Below, piece after piece: positions 1 through 6,923 of a DNA stretch of 20,356 nt. The notes under the pieces are model-generated. The model ran no database searches. It saw only the letters and a list, made by a program, of their open reading frames with translations, and was not told where the DNA came from. Made by a program: the position numbers and the translations under genes. The DNA comes from Alphaproteobacteria bacterium (GTDB lineage Bacteria > Pseudomonadota > Alphaproteobacteria > Zavarziniales > Zavarziniaceae): contig JAJFJE010000292.1 in the NCBI GenBank assembly GCA_021774355.1, forward strand, positions 1-20,356, given 5' to 3'. Position 1 is the first letter of the stretch. Each line of letters starts with the position of its first letter.

Positions 1-65
1 CTCAGTGGGAGAGCACTACGTTGACATCGTAGGGGTCGCTGGTTCAATCCCGGCCGCGCCCACCA
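1..65 (+). tRNA. tRNA-Val (anticodon GAC), 5' end cut by window
   Basis: The 3' part of a tRNA gene. The anticodon stem CTACG/CGTAG (16-20, 28-32) encloses the loop TTGACAT, which puts anticodon GAC at 23-25 and reads valine GUC codons. The T arm is at 38-54 with loop TTCAATC. The 3' acceptor strand is CGCGCCC at 55-61, followed by discriminator A62 and an encoded CCA at 63-65. The D-stem remnant CTC/GAG is visible at the left edge, so only about the first ten bases are missing. It serves as the attachment gene of the island that follows. Confidence 0.95.
21..65 (+). repeat. attL-like direct repeat (3' end of tRNA-Val)
   Basis: The left copy of a 45-nt direct repeat, running from the anticodon loop to the terminal CCA of the tRNA. 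It matches 5139-5183 at 41 of 45 positions; the differences are at 36, 45, 52 and 55. The left copy keeps full T-arm pairing and belongs to the working tRNA. Confidence 0.85.
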
Positions 66-74
66 GGCAGGCCT
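63..74 (+). repeat. 12-nt repeat CCAGGCAGGCCT at the tRNA end, second copy at 4909-4920
   Basis: The terminal CCA of the tRNA plus the next nine bases (63-74) recur exactly at 4909-4920, in the same orientation. There the sequence forms part of a perfect 14-nt palindrome, AGGCAGGCCTGCCT (4911-4924). It may be a further attachment or recombination scar, or chance. A palindrome of this kind is also a plausible recombinase arm site, but nothing else supports that. Confidence 0.4.
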
Positions 75-174
75 CTGAAGGCTCTTGGTTTTCTCCGCTA
101 ATTTTAGTGGCGGTCTTTTCAGACAGGCACGCGACTGACACGCAAGCGTTAAGTGGGACCGTCAAACCCGTGCC

Positions 175-836
175 GATGTCGGCGAAATACGCACTGATCA
201 CGGCCCGCCCCTGCGAAAGATAGTCCGGGGCGAATTCAGCGTCGGTCTCCGTAATGCCAGGCCTGCGATGGCCCTAGAAGGACCGCCACCTCCCACGCCA
301 GCACGCCCCAGCGCCGGAGTTCCGCCGCCATCGTGTCGCGCAAGCTGTACGGGGTGATTTCAGACGACAGGCCAGAATCGCGGACAATCCGGGCAAAGAT
401 CTTCTTGATGCTCGCCACAGGTCTGCCATGCCAGAGCACCAAGCGGTGAACCTTCCTGTCGGCAAGGAATGGCAAGAGAGTGTCGGTGATCGGCACTACA
501 GGCCGATACTTCCTGGTCTGTTTCCGCCCCTTCAGGTTCAGGTCAATGCGCCAACCATCGAGGTTTACTTGAGCAGGAGCGAGGTCCAGCACGGCTTCTG
601 GCCGAGCCACAGTGTTTAGCATGATGATGGCAAACACGAACGAGTGAGAAGTATTCCTCGTTTCGGTCAGAAATTTGACCACTTCATCCTTGTTTGGGCT
701 ATTAGGGCGCCTTGTCGTCCGAACGGTCCGGCTTCGTCCATGATTATGGGGGCGGAAGTGATCTCTTGCCGCTTCCAGGCACGATTGATGGCGGCCCTTC
801 CCACTGACAGTGGTACGGCTACATATGCTCGATAAG
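175..836 (-). pseudogene. Phage-type tyrosine integrase, broken (N-terminus missing, at least two frameshifts)
   Basis: Pieces of a tyrosine recombinase are spread over three reading frames. The part from about 836 to 680 resembles the end of the core-binding domain. A frame change near 680 leads into the catalytic domain (682-239), where box I is ARP with Arg at about 604, and box II reads YSLRD instead of the usual HSLRH. A second frame change near 255 leads to ITETDAEFAPDYLS and AYFADIG, where integrases of this type normally have TERYAKF...PDYL. Asp therefore sits where the catalytic Tyr is expected, and the HxxR histidine is Tyr. The N-terminus is lost at a junction with the DUF499 remnant near 836. 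The last frame stays open to about 16, into the antisense of the tRNA, as in integrases that end inside their target tRNA. It is inactive by every criterion visible here. Confidence 0.8.
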
Positions 837-2197
837 TTCCTTTGCGATGTTCTCGGCCAAGCGGTTCAAGGTCCGCTGGGTCGAGAACCAGTAGCGACCG
901 GCCTCCTCGTAAAGAATGGTTGCGCGCTCGTGCAATTCGCGCAGCGCTTTGCCGAAGATTGCGAGTTGGTCCCCCGGTTCGGCGCAGGCGAGGCGCACGT
1001 CCTGGCCGGTCAACCCCGCGTTTGGTTGGCCGACCAGGGGCGCCGAGCACAGGAACACCGAACGTGTCGCCGCGCGAAACTGGGTGATGCGGCGCGTCGT
1101 GGTTGGCTTCGACCCGCGCTGGCAGGGCATTGTCGCCATCGACCTCCTTGTCGACCACGGCGGCGAAGGCGGTGTCGAGCGGGTAGAGCAGGTTGGCCCG
1201 CACCCGCTCTGCGCGACGTGGATGCGCGCAGGCAGGATCATCGGGTCCGGGAGACGTCCGTGCCCTTGGACGAGCCAACGAAAACGGCGATCCTGGGTGC
1301 CGGCAACGTGCTCACTCCGGCCTTGTCCAGCACGTCGGCGATGCCGGGCAGGCTGCGCGGATCGCCCCCGGCGCGCAAATGCGCGGCCAGGTGAAACAGC
1401 GCCAGCATCGTATGGGTCTTGCCGCCACCGAAAGAGGTCTGCAAGCCGATGACCGGATCGCCCCCGGGGCCGGCCAGCCCCTGCACCGCCGAGATCAGCA
1501 CACGGCGCAATCCTTCGGTCAGGAAGGTGATGCCGAAGAAGGCGGACGGCGTCGCATAGCCTTCGCTGGCATGGCCGGCATCGACGGCGAACAGATCGGC
1601 GGCGAATTCCGCCGCCTTGAAGAGGTTGGCGATCACATCCGGATGCGGCAGGGCGACCTCGGTCCAAGGGCGCAACGCCTTGCCCGATGCGGCTTCGACC
1701 GGCGCGAGATCGAGGACCGGTGTATTCGCTCCCTCGGGCATGGCCGGTGCCGGCGCAGCCGCGACTCCGGATTGACGCTGGGCATCATAGAGCTTCTTGA
1801 GTTCTGCCACTTCGCCCGCCGGGGCCTTCACCAGTTTCAGCAACTGGTGCACTGCGTCGAGATAGCGAAGCGCCTCGTCGTCCTGCAATCCGATGGCGAG
1901 GTGGGAAACGGCGTTCCGCGCCTCCAGCGCCACCGAGGTGAAATTGCGGGCCTTGTGCTTTTCGGCGCGCCCGAAGGCGTCGTCGAAGACTTCCCACCAG
2001 CGGTAGACCATGGTCTTGACCAGGCCATAGGCGTCGAACGGGGCATTGGACGCGCTGCCCTGCGCCCGGCCGGCATAATGCAGCCAATTGGCGCCATGCA
2101 CGGCCTTCATCCGCGCCTCGACGAAAGGCTTCAAGCCCAGTTGCAGGTGATAGAGTCCGTCCTGCACCCGGCGCAGGGTGTCCTTTTCCGTCGTCAT
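836..2197 (-). pseudogene. Swt1-HEPN/DUF499 ATPase, truncated with internal frame breaks
   Basis: The start ATG at 2197 overlaps the stop of the PIN gene (ATGA). The frame stays open for 319 codons to 1238. Residues 1 to about 145 look like a Swt1-type HEPN domain with an intact R-x4-H motif (RNAVSH, R94/H99), the ribonuclease signature of HEPN proteins. Residues 215-310 start the DUF499 ATPase with a P-loop (SFGGGKTH, 255-262). After about 1240 the homology jumps frame (1236-1100, then 1094-836, with SAPLVGQPNAGLTG and GRYWFSTQ) and material is missing. Near 836 it fuses to integrase sequence, so the C-terminal half of a protein that is usually around 1000 aa is gone. The full ATPase is dead, but a 319-aa HEPN/P-loop protein could still be made. 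Family assignment is from recalled family features, not a search. Confidence 0.75.
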
Positions 2198-2697
2198 GTC
2201 GTGAACCATTTCATCATGTCGCAGCCGCATAGGTTTTCGACTGTGATGCCGCAGGCGCTTAGAACGGTCGCCGCATTCACCCAATCGCTGTCGGTCGCGT
2301 TGATCACCGGGACGTTACACCTGTAGGCCAGAGCCGCGAATTTCCGATCACTGGGGTCGAAGTCCACGTCGATCAGTTCTTGCGGCAGGTCGGCATATTC
2401 GCCGTCGCCGCGGAGCGGCAAATGAATGCGTTCGGTACACTGCGGGTTATAGTGGATGACCTGCTGATAGAAGCGGTCGCCCACGCCCGGCTGTCCCTTC
2501 GGATCGAGATGGCGGCGATACTCTTCCTGGATCGCACCGGCATCGTCGAGCAGGACCTTTCCGCTGCGAAGCAATGCCATCAGAAACCTGACGGCAGCCT
2601 CGCGGCAAGAGACGGAAGGAACATGATCGGGTTGGCCGGGATCGGCTCTGCCGTTGGCGACGATGGGCACATTGGTATCGACGGCGTAACGCTTCAT
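2194..2697 (-). CDS. PIN-domain nuclease (putative endoribonuclease) of the defence operon
   Basis: 167 aa, with the layout of a PIN domain. An N-terminal strand leads into the first acidic residue (YAVDTN, D7). A helix carries E58/E59, then DPSDRKFAALA gives D117, and NATDSDW gives D136/D138. These match the usual three or four metal-binding acidic positions, so the active site looks intact. PIN proteins of this kind typically cut RNA in toxin-antitoxin or abortive-infection settings; the target here is unknown. The gene overlaps the ATPase upstream and the HEPN/DUF499 gene downstream by ATGA at both ends, so it should be translationally coupled to both. No antitoxin-like DNA-binding gene is next to it. 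It shows no frameshift or early stop although its operon neighbours are broken. Confidence 0.8.
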   Translation of the reverse strand: MKRYAVDTNVPIVANGRADPGQPDHVPSVSCREAAVRFLMALLRSGKVLLDDAGAIQEEYRRHLDPKGQPGVGDRFYQQVIHYNPQCTERIHLPLRGDGEYADLPQELIDVDFDPSDRKFAALAYRCNVPVINATDSDWVNAATVLSACGITVENLCGCDMMKWFTT

Positions 2698-4070
2698 GAC
2701 TGGCCTTCAGCCCTCATGCGCTTCAGCCGGGCCAATTCCGCCTCCGCCGTTTCGCCGAATGCATCACCCATGAATTTGTCGGGCCAATTCCGGATATTAC
2801 CGAACATGTCGACGTTGAGGGGCGTCAGGGTCGAGCGCCCGCCGGGCGCGTCACAGAAATAGAGCTTCACGTCGTCGGCGGAAATGCGACCTCCCTCGGC
2901 GATCCGGCGCTGAAGCCGCAATAACAGATGCTCGGAATGGCTTTCGACGATGATCTGGACCCGGCGCTTCTTGGCGGCCTGAATCAGCACGTCGGCCAGG
3001 GCGGATTGCGCCAGCGGATGCAGGTGAATTTCCGGCTGTTCCAGCAGCACGGTCGAGCCTTCGGGAACATACTGCAGCAGGGTGATGACCGGCAGAACCT
3101 GCGATACGCCGAAGCCGACATCGGTGAGCAGCACTTCGCTCGACCCCGGCCGGGTGCGCACCCGGACCTGCCAGCGGTTGGAGCCCGGGGCGATTTCCTT
3201 CACCTCGAAACTGTCGATCAGGCCCATTTCCTTCAGCCAATAGGCGATAATTTCTTGGAAGGGGCGGAGGCGCGTTTTGGGCCAGACATTGCGAAGTTCC
3301 GCGGACTCGGTCGCTGCCAGGATGGCACTGATGGTGTTTTGCCCCTTGTCGCCGACGTCGCTGGGGCGCGACCTCGCCCAGAGGTAATCGCGTTGCGGAT
3401 ATTCCCGCAACGGCCCTAGGTAATAGGTGCGGTCGAGCTCGGCCTCGTAACTGGCTTCGAGGTCGGCGAGAAAGCTCGCATTCTGATAGTAGGTTCGCGC
3501 CTGGTCAGGGAAGGCGTAGCTTTTGATCGGGCCCGGCAACTGCCAGGCACGTCCTTGCGTGCGCGTGAAGGCAAAGTCGGCCTTGCTGCCGTCACGGTGT
3601 TCTGCCGTGAGGTCGAATTTGCTACCGTCGCCGTTGCGGGGGCCAAGCTGGAAGCGCATCCCACCGATGTCATAGGCGATGCGCCGCGTCACCGGCGCCA
3701 TGCTCGCTGACGTAACCTCTCCAGACACCAGGAACGTGTCGCCACTGGCGATGACAGATTTGTGCTTGCCGCTGGAGTCCGAGAGATTCAGGGGCTGGTC
3801 CAGCGCGAAACTCGCGGTCCAGGTCAGTTCAGCCGTCTCGTCATGCTGGAAGAGCGCGTCCCTGATCGTGCCCAGGCGGACGAGGCTGCCGTTCAACTCC
3901 AGCGCTGTCGCCCGGTCGGTCGCATCCTTCGTCTGTTTCAGCAGCAGGGGAAATTGCAGCAGGCTGGTCTTGCCCGAGGAATTGGTGCCGAACACGCCCG
4001 TGATCCGGCCACATTCGAGGTCTGCCCTCGGCCAGGACTTGAAGTTGGTGAAGGTCAGGCGTTTCAGCAT
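2694..4070 (-). CDS. DUF3696-type AAA/ABC ATPase (SMC/RecF-like) of the defence operon
   Basis: 458 aa, apparently complete. The N-terminus MLKRLTFTNFKSW is the usual start of RecF/OLD-like ATPases. Walker A is GTNSSGKT (28-35), the ABC-like signature DVGFGVSQ (317-324), Walker B TVLLEQPEIHLHP (340-352) and the H-loop ESHSEHL (376-382). The C-terminal segment with DMFGNIRNWPDKFM (421-434) is typical of DUF3696. Proteins of this kind are found in defence islands, usually paired with a nuclease or toxin that they control. The start ATG at 4070 lies nine bases after the stop of the DUF1156 remnant, and the stop overlaps the PIN start (ATGA). All catalytic motifs are intact. Original promoter control is probably lost or altered, since the upstream genes are deleted. 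Confidence 0.85.
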   Translation of the reverse strand: MLKRLTFTNFKSWPRADLECGRITGVFGTNSSGKTSLLQFPLLLKQTKDATDRATALELNGSLVRLGTIRDALFQHDETAELTWTASFALDQPLNLSDSSGKHKSVIASGDTFLVSGEVTSASMAPVTRRIAYDIGGMRFQLGPRNGDGSKFDLTAEHRDGSKADFAFTRTQGRAWQLPGPIKSYAFPDQARTYYQNASFLADLEASYEAELDRTYYLGPLREYPQRDYLWARSRPSDVGDKGQNTISAILAATESAELRNVWPKTRLRPFQEIIAYWLKEMGLIDSFEVKEIAPGSNRWQVRVRTRPGSSEVLLTDVGFGVSQVLPVITLLQYVPEGSTVLLEQPEIHLHPLAQSALADVLIQAAKKRRVQIIVESHSEHLLLRLQRRIAEGGRISADDVKLYFCDAPGGRSTLTPLNVDMFGNIRNWPDKFMGDAFGETAEAELARLKRMRAEGQS

Positions 4071-4079
4071 GAGTCTACC

Positions 4080-4345
4080 CTACAGCAAGCCCAATTGGGC
4101 GTCGCCGGTTAGGGCGATGTCGCGGGCGCTGGCGGCCATGTCTTCCAGCTTGGGCCATTCCTGCGCCGGTTCGTTATAGACCAGGGCTTCCGCCGACCAG
4201 CCCTTGTGGGTGGCAATTTCGAACATGCGGTAGGCGAGGGCGCGCGCATCGGCTCCCTTGGCGCCCATCTGGGCCACCAGCGCCGCTGCGGCGGGGCCGG
4301 CGCCGTCCGCTGCACGCAGAACCCGGGCGGTGTGCTGCACGCATT
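4080..4345 (-). pseudogene. DUF1156 DNA methyltransferase, C-terminal fragment only
   Basis: About 86 codons that match the end of DUF1156-type adenine methyltransferases: a stretch ALAYRMFEIATHKGW followed by YNEPAQEWPKLED, ending GDAQLGLL. These proteins are normally around 900-1000 aa, so over nine tenths is missing, including all catalytic motifs. The apparent start is only a GTG codon inside the fragment. Upstream it joins helicase sequence near 4345 in a different frame. The loss implies that the host cannot make this system's protective methylation. The assignment comes from the C-terminal motif and from operon position directly before the DUF3696 ATPase. Confidence 0.7.
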
Positions 4346-4753
4346 GCCGGGGCCAGAGTCGTCGGCAAGCAGGAAGCGTAAGGATTGGCGCGGCAGCATC
4401 TCGCCGTAGACCACCGTGATCTGGTGCGACGATACTTCAATTTGTGAGGATGTAACGGCCAGGTAAGGGATCGACGAGATGGGCCAGACGGATGCGATAG
4501 GCTTCCGAGGACAGCCGCAGCAAAGCGCCATCGGCGCCGAAGGAGTACGCTCTACTGCCGGTGACGAGCTTAAGGTTGGCCTCGTCTCCCCCGTAGAGAA
4601 GACGCTGTTCCACCCTGCCATCAACGTGAAAGACCACATTGGCTGCGTCCGGCCATATCGCGAAACGGAAACAACCTCGGCGACTCCCGCCCAATGCAAT
4701 CCTTTGATGCGAGCGCCAGGGCAAATACCCTCAAATTTCAGTGTTGTGTTCAT
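4345..4753 (-). pseudogene. SNF2-type helicase of a defence operon, N-terminal fragment with two frameshifts
   Basis: From an ATG at 4753 the frame reads MNTTLKFEGICPGARIKGL, then changes near 4650 to NVVFHVDGRVEQRLLYGGDEA and SSEAYRIRLAHLVDP. It changes back near 4465 to SSHQITVVYGEMLPRQ and RFLLADD. This is the usual N-terminal course of helicases in DISARM-like and DUF1156-linked loci, which continue LLADDPGAGKTIMAG. Here the sequence breaks within the Walker A motif (SGPGN) and runs into the DUF1156 fragment. One deletion has therefore removed most of the helicase and most of the methyltransferase. Not functional. Confidence 0.7.
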
Positions 4754-5138
4754 TGCCTCAAAATGTCGCCCGAGCTGCACGTGCCCGCAAGGACAATTCA
4801 GCAAACACAAGGCTCCGGAACGGAAGACCGAATTTTAGCCATTGGGCGTTGGGCTCTGCAGATGATCCACGACAGCTATTAGCACGATGCGACGAGGTCG
4901 CTCTATCGCCAGGCAGGCCTGCCTAACAAGAAACTGGTGAAAGCAATTGCGGAGCAGATACGCAGATGAGGCTGGCCCGCGCGCTCGAAAGGTTCTGCAC
5001 GGAACCGAAAGCCCCCCAGTGCTGCCAGGCAACTGACACGCACCGCTCATCAACCGCTTGAAATCCCTTGACCTCATTTGCCATGCCTTGGCTTCCCAAT
5101 ACCCTTTAAAGCATCGATCTTCTTTGTCTTCGATGGCA
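4754..5138. other. Non-coding island end, no recognisable gene
   Basis: 385 bases between the helicase start and the right attachment repeat. Base composition is clearly more AT-rich than elsewhere. The short open frames on both strands have no recognisable protein features. It would have carried the promoter of the defence operon, but no convincing -35/-10 pair is visible. The only structured element is the palindrome AGGCAGGCCTGCCT at 4911-4924. Confidence 0.6.
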
Positions 5139-5183
5139 TTGACATCGTAGGGGCCGCTGGTTTAATCCCAGCTGCGCCCACCA
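5139..5183 (+). repeat. attR-like direct repeat (tRNA-Val 3' fragment)
   Basis: The right copy of the tRNA-Val 3' end, from the anticodon loop to the CCA. It differs from 21-65 at 5154, 5163, 5170 and 5173. No 5' tRNA half precedes it (the upstream stem strand CTACG is absent), so it is not a tRNA gene but the distal attachment scar. It marks the right boundary of the island. Confidence 0.85.
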
Positions 5184-5280
5184 AGCAAGCTGCCAATCTC
5201 CAGGTTGTGCATGGTCCGCCGGGCACTCTCGACGCCGCCGCATAGTCCCTGAGCCGACGCACCGATTGGCTGCAGAGTCA

Positions 5281-5305
5281 GGAACATCGGCCGGCGCCGT
5301 TGGTT
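5281..5305 (+). promoter_or_regulatory. Possible EcfG-type (general stress sigma factor) promoter
   Basis: GGAAC at 5281-5285, a 16-nt spacer, then GGTT at 5302-5305. The alphaproteobacterial EcfG consensus is GGAAC-N16/17-cGTT, so only the weakly conserved first base of the -10 differs. It would start transcription near 5312, giving a leader of about 78 nt before the small protein at 5390. A TTGACA hexamer at 5304-5309 has no matching -10. Confidence 0.4.
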
Positions 5306-5389
5306 GACAAATGCGAAGGGTCGGACCGGATCCCGCCGGGCGGCCGCAGCGGCCGGTTCGCACGGCGCCCTTACCCAGGAGGCCCAGCC

Positions 5390-5629
5390 ATGACGGAATC
5401 AGACAAGGCCAAGTCCAGCCGGGCGCGGAAGGCCAAAGCCCCGCCGGCGACCGCCGCGGCGCAGGATTCCCTGGACGAGGCGCTGGCCAGTACCTTTCCG
5501 GCCAGCGACCCGGTCGCCGCGGAACAGCCGGTCATCGCCGGACCAGCACCACCCCCGGAGGTGGCAAAGCGGGTTCACGCCGAAGAGGCAAAGCAACACA
5601 GGGCGGCCGCCAAGCCACCCCGGCGCTGA
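5390..5629 (+). CDS. Small Ala/Lys/Pro-rich hypothetical protein with a FPASDPVA motif
   Basis: 79 aa. The start is fixed by a perfect AGGAGG at 5377-5382, seven bases before ATG 5390; the longer reading from 5300 has no ribosome site. The first 25 residues are basic and disordered-looking. The centre reads SLDEALASTFPASDPVA, a motif shared by many short uncharacterised alphaproteobacterial proteins (DEALEESFPASDP type), and the rest is charged and low in complexity. No signal peptide or membrane segment. Function unknown. The possible EcfG promoter upstream would suit a stress-induced protein. It is the first gene outside the island and converges with the GST gene at 5651. Confidence 0.75.
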   Translation: MTESDKAKSSRARKAKAPPATAAAQDSLDEALASTFPASDPVAAEQPVIAGPAPPPEVAKRVHAEEAKQHRAAAKPPRR

Positions 5630-5650
5630 CCGGCGCAGCGCCGCGTCCGG

Positions 5651-6274
5651 CTAGGGCCGCACCGCCGGCAGCGTCAGCGGACGCGTCGGGCGATAGCTCG
5701 GCCGCTCCTTCATGCGCTGGAACCAGGCCTGGAGGGTGGGGAAGGCTTCGGGAATGGCGACGCCATAGCCTTCGGCCAGTCCGAAGCGGGCGGTCAGGGC
5801 GCATTCGGGCAAGGAATAACGGCCGGCGAAATAATCCCCCCCGTCCAGTTGGTCGGCCAGGAACGGCAGCGCCTGGTGGAACGCCGCGACACCGGCCGCA
5901 ATCCGCCCCTGATCCCAGTGGGCAGGGTCCTTGCCCCGCTTTTCGAAGATCACCTGGCGCAGCGCCTGACCGATCCGGGTGTCGCTATAGTGGTTGAGCA
6001 GGCGGGCCCGCGCCCGTTCGGCCGGGGCGCCCGGCAGCAGGCCGCCGGTCAGGTCCTGCAGATATTCCAGGATCACGTTGGATTCGCTGATCGCAACCCT
6101 GTCGTCGCGGAGCACCGGGACGGTGCCGTTCGGCGAGACCCCGCGCCATTCGGCCTGGCGGGCGGGCGCCTGATGGTCGATGATCTCGACCGCCAGCCCC
6201 AGTTCGCTGCAGGCCAGCCGCACCTTCCAGCAAAACGGGCATTCGGGCTTGTCGTACAGGCGAATGACGGTCAT
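5651..6274 (-). CDS. Glutathione S-transferase family protein (CPFC type)
   Basis: 207 aa with a thioredoxin-fold N-terminal domain: LYDKPECPFCWKVR with the CPFC motif at 12-15. The cis-proline motif TVPVL is at 51-55 and the glutathione-contacting ESN at 64-66. An all-helical C-terminal domain follows from about residue 85. The Cys-Pro-Phe-Cys site resembles glutaredoxin- or omega-like GSTs more than Tyr/Ser GSTs, so thiol transfer or reductive deglutathionylation is possible. It is the third gene of an operon; its ATG overlaps the stop of the isomerase-like gene by four bases (ATGA). The substrate cannot be read from the sequence. Confidence 0.85.
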   Translation of the reverse strand: MTVIRLYDKPECPFCWKVRLACSELGLAVEIIDHQAPARQAEWRGVSPNGTVPVLRDDRVAISESNVILEYLQDLTGGLLPGAPAERARARLLNHYSDTRIGQALRQVIFEKRGKDPAHWDQGRIAAGVAAFHQALPFLADQLDGGDYFAGRYSLPECALTARFGLAEGYGVAIPEAFPTLQAWFQRMKERPSYRPTRPLTLPAVRP

Positions 6275-6894
6275 GTCCCGGGCCCTCCAGGGGGTGATGG
6301 TTGCGGCCGCCGCGCGCCCCGGGCCGCGAGTTCCTCGAGCACGAAGTCGATGCGGTCCTGGCCCCAGAAGATGTCATCGCCAATGACGAAGCTGGGCACG
6401 CCGATCACGCCCCGTTCGGCGGCTTCCGCCGCATTGTCCTTCAGCCGGGCGCGGTAGCCCCCGTCGTCCAGCGCCTGGGCCAGCGCGGCGGGGTCGAGGC
6501 CGATCTGGACCGCCACCGCGCGCAACACCGCCGGATCGCCGATGTCCTGCCCCAGGCCCCATTCCCGGTGCATGATCTCAACCAGATAGGGCCGCAGCAG
6601 GCCGTTTTCCTCGGCCAGCAGCGAGCCGGCCCCGGCCGGCGTGGGATCGGTGGTCGGCGGCGGCGGCGTCATCGGCACGCCCATGCGCCGGGCGAAGCGG
6701 GCGACATCCTGGCGGGCCAGCGGCATCTTGGTGCGCGCGCGGTCGGGCGGCGAGCGCAGATCGCCGCCGCCGACCGGCCGCCACACCAGGCGGGTGTCGA
6801 AGGCATCGACGATCGGCCACAGCGTCTTGCTTGCCAGATAGCAATAGGGGCTGCGGAAATTGAAGAACAGGGAGACCTCGACGGTGCCGCTCAT
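6271..6894 (-). CDS. 2-hydroxychromene-2-carboxylate isomerase-like DsbA-fold protein
   Basis: 207 aa in the HCCA isomerase/GST-kappa family. The N-terminus FFNFRSPYCYLAS puts the catalytic-type serine at 15. The C-terminal half has GVIGVPSFVIGDDIFWGQDRI (shown with GVPSF at 165-169 and FWGQDR at 176-181), the family hallmark. In naphthalene degradation such enzymes isomerise 2-hydroxychromene-2-carboxylate with glutathione, but many relatives act on unknown compounds. The last 17 residues are a Pro/Gly-rich tail. GGAG lies nine bases before ATG 6894. Middle gene of the GST operon: 29 bases after the upstream GST and overlapping the downstream one. No ring-cleavage or dioxygenase genes are in the window. 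Confidence 0.85.
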   Translation of the reverse strand: MSGTVEVSLFFNFRSPYCYLASKTLWPIVDAFDTRLVWRPVGGGDLRSPPDRARTKMPLARQDVARFARRMGVPMTPPPPTTDPTPAGAGSLLAEENGLLRPYLVEIMHREWGLGQDIGDPAVLRAVAVQIGLDPAALAQALDDGGYRARLKDNAAEAAERGVIGVPSFVIGDDIFWGQDRIDFVLEELAARGARRPQPSPPGGPGT

Positions 6895-6923
6895 GGTTTG
6901 CTCTCCGCTCGGGCCGCCACGGC

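Larger units (their letters stand above)
1..5183. mobile_element. Degraded tRNA-Val-associated genomic island with remnants of a phage-defence operon
   Basis: The last 45 nt of tRNA-Val (21-65) recur in the same orientation at 5139-5183 with four differences, all transitions. That is the layout left by tyrosine-integrase insertion into a tRNA 3' end. An integrase remnant lies directly beside the tRNA and is transcribed towards it. The DNA between the repeats is visibly less GC-rich than the rest of the window, especially at 4680-5140. The cargo is a minus-strand operon related to DUF1156/DUF499 defence loci, with three or more deletions or frameshifts. The integrase is dead and the repeats have diverged, so the island is probably immobile. 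The island call is inference from this layout. Confidence 0.8.

Noticed and set aside
16..201. Small minus-strand protein reading through the tRNA
   Set aside because: It is the tail of the broken integrase running into the antisense of tRNA-Val, a common annotation artefact at such islands.
1193..2326. A 377-codon plus-strand frame in the island
   Set aside because: It is antisense to the HEPN/DUF499 remnant, which has clear HEPN and P-loop motifs on the minus strand.
4835..5077. 80-codon minus-strand frame before the helicase fragment
   Set aside because: No recognisable protein features and no ribosome site, in a decayed AT-richer stretch.
5131..5183. A second tRNA gene at the right end of the island
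   Set aside because: There is no 5' half. CGATG/CATCG at 5131-5147 can mimic an anticodon arm, but in the wrong register and without D arm or acceptor partner. It is an attachment scar.
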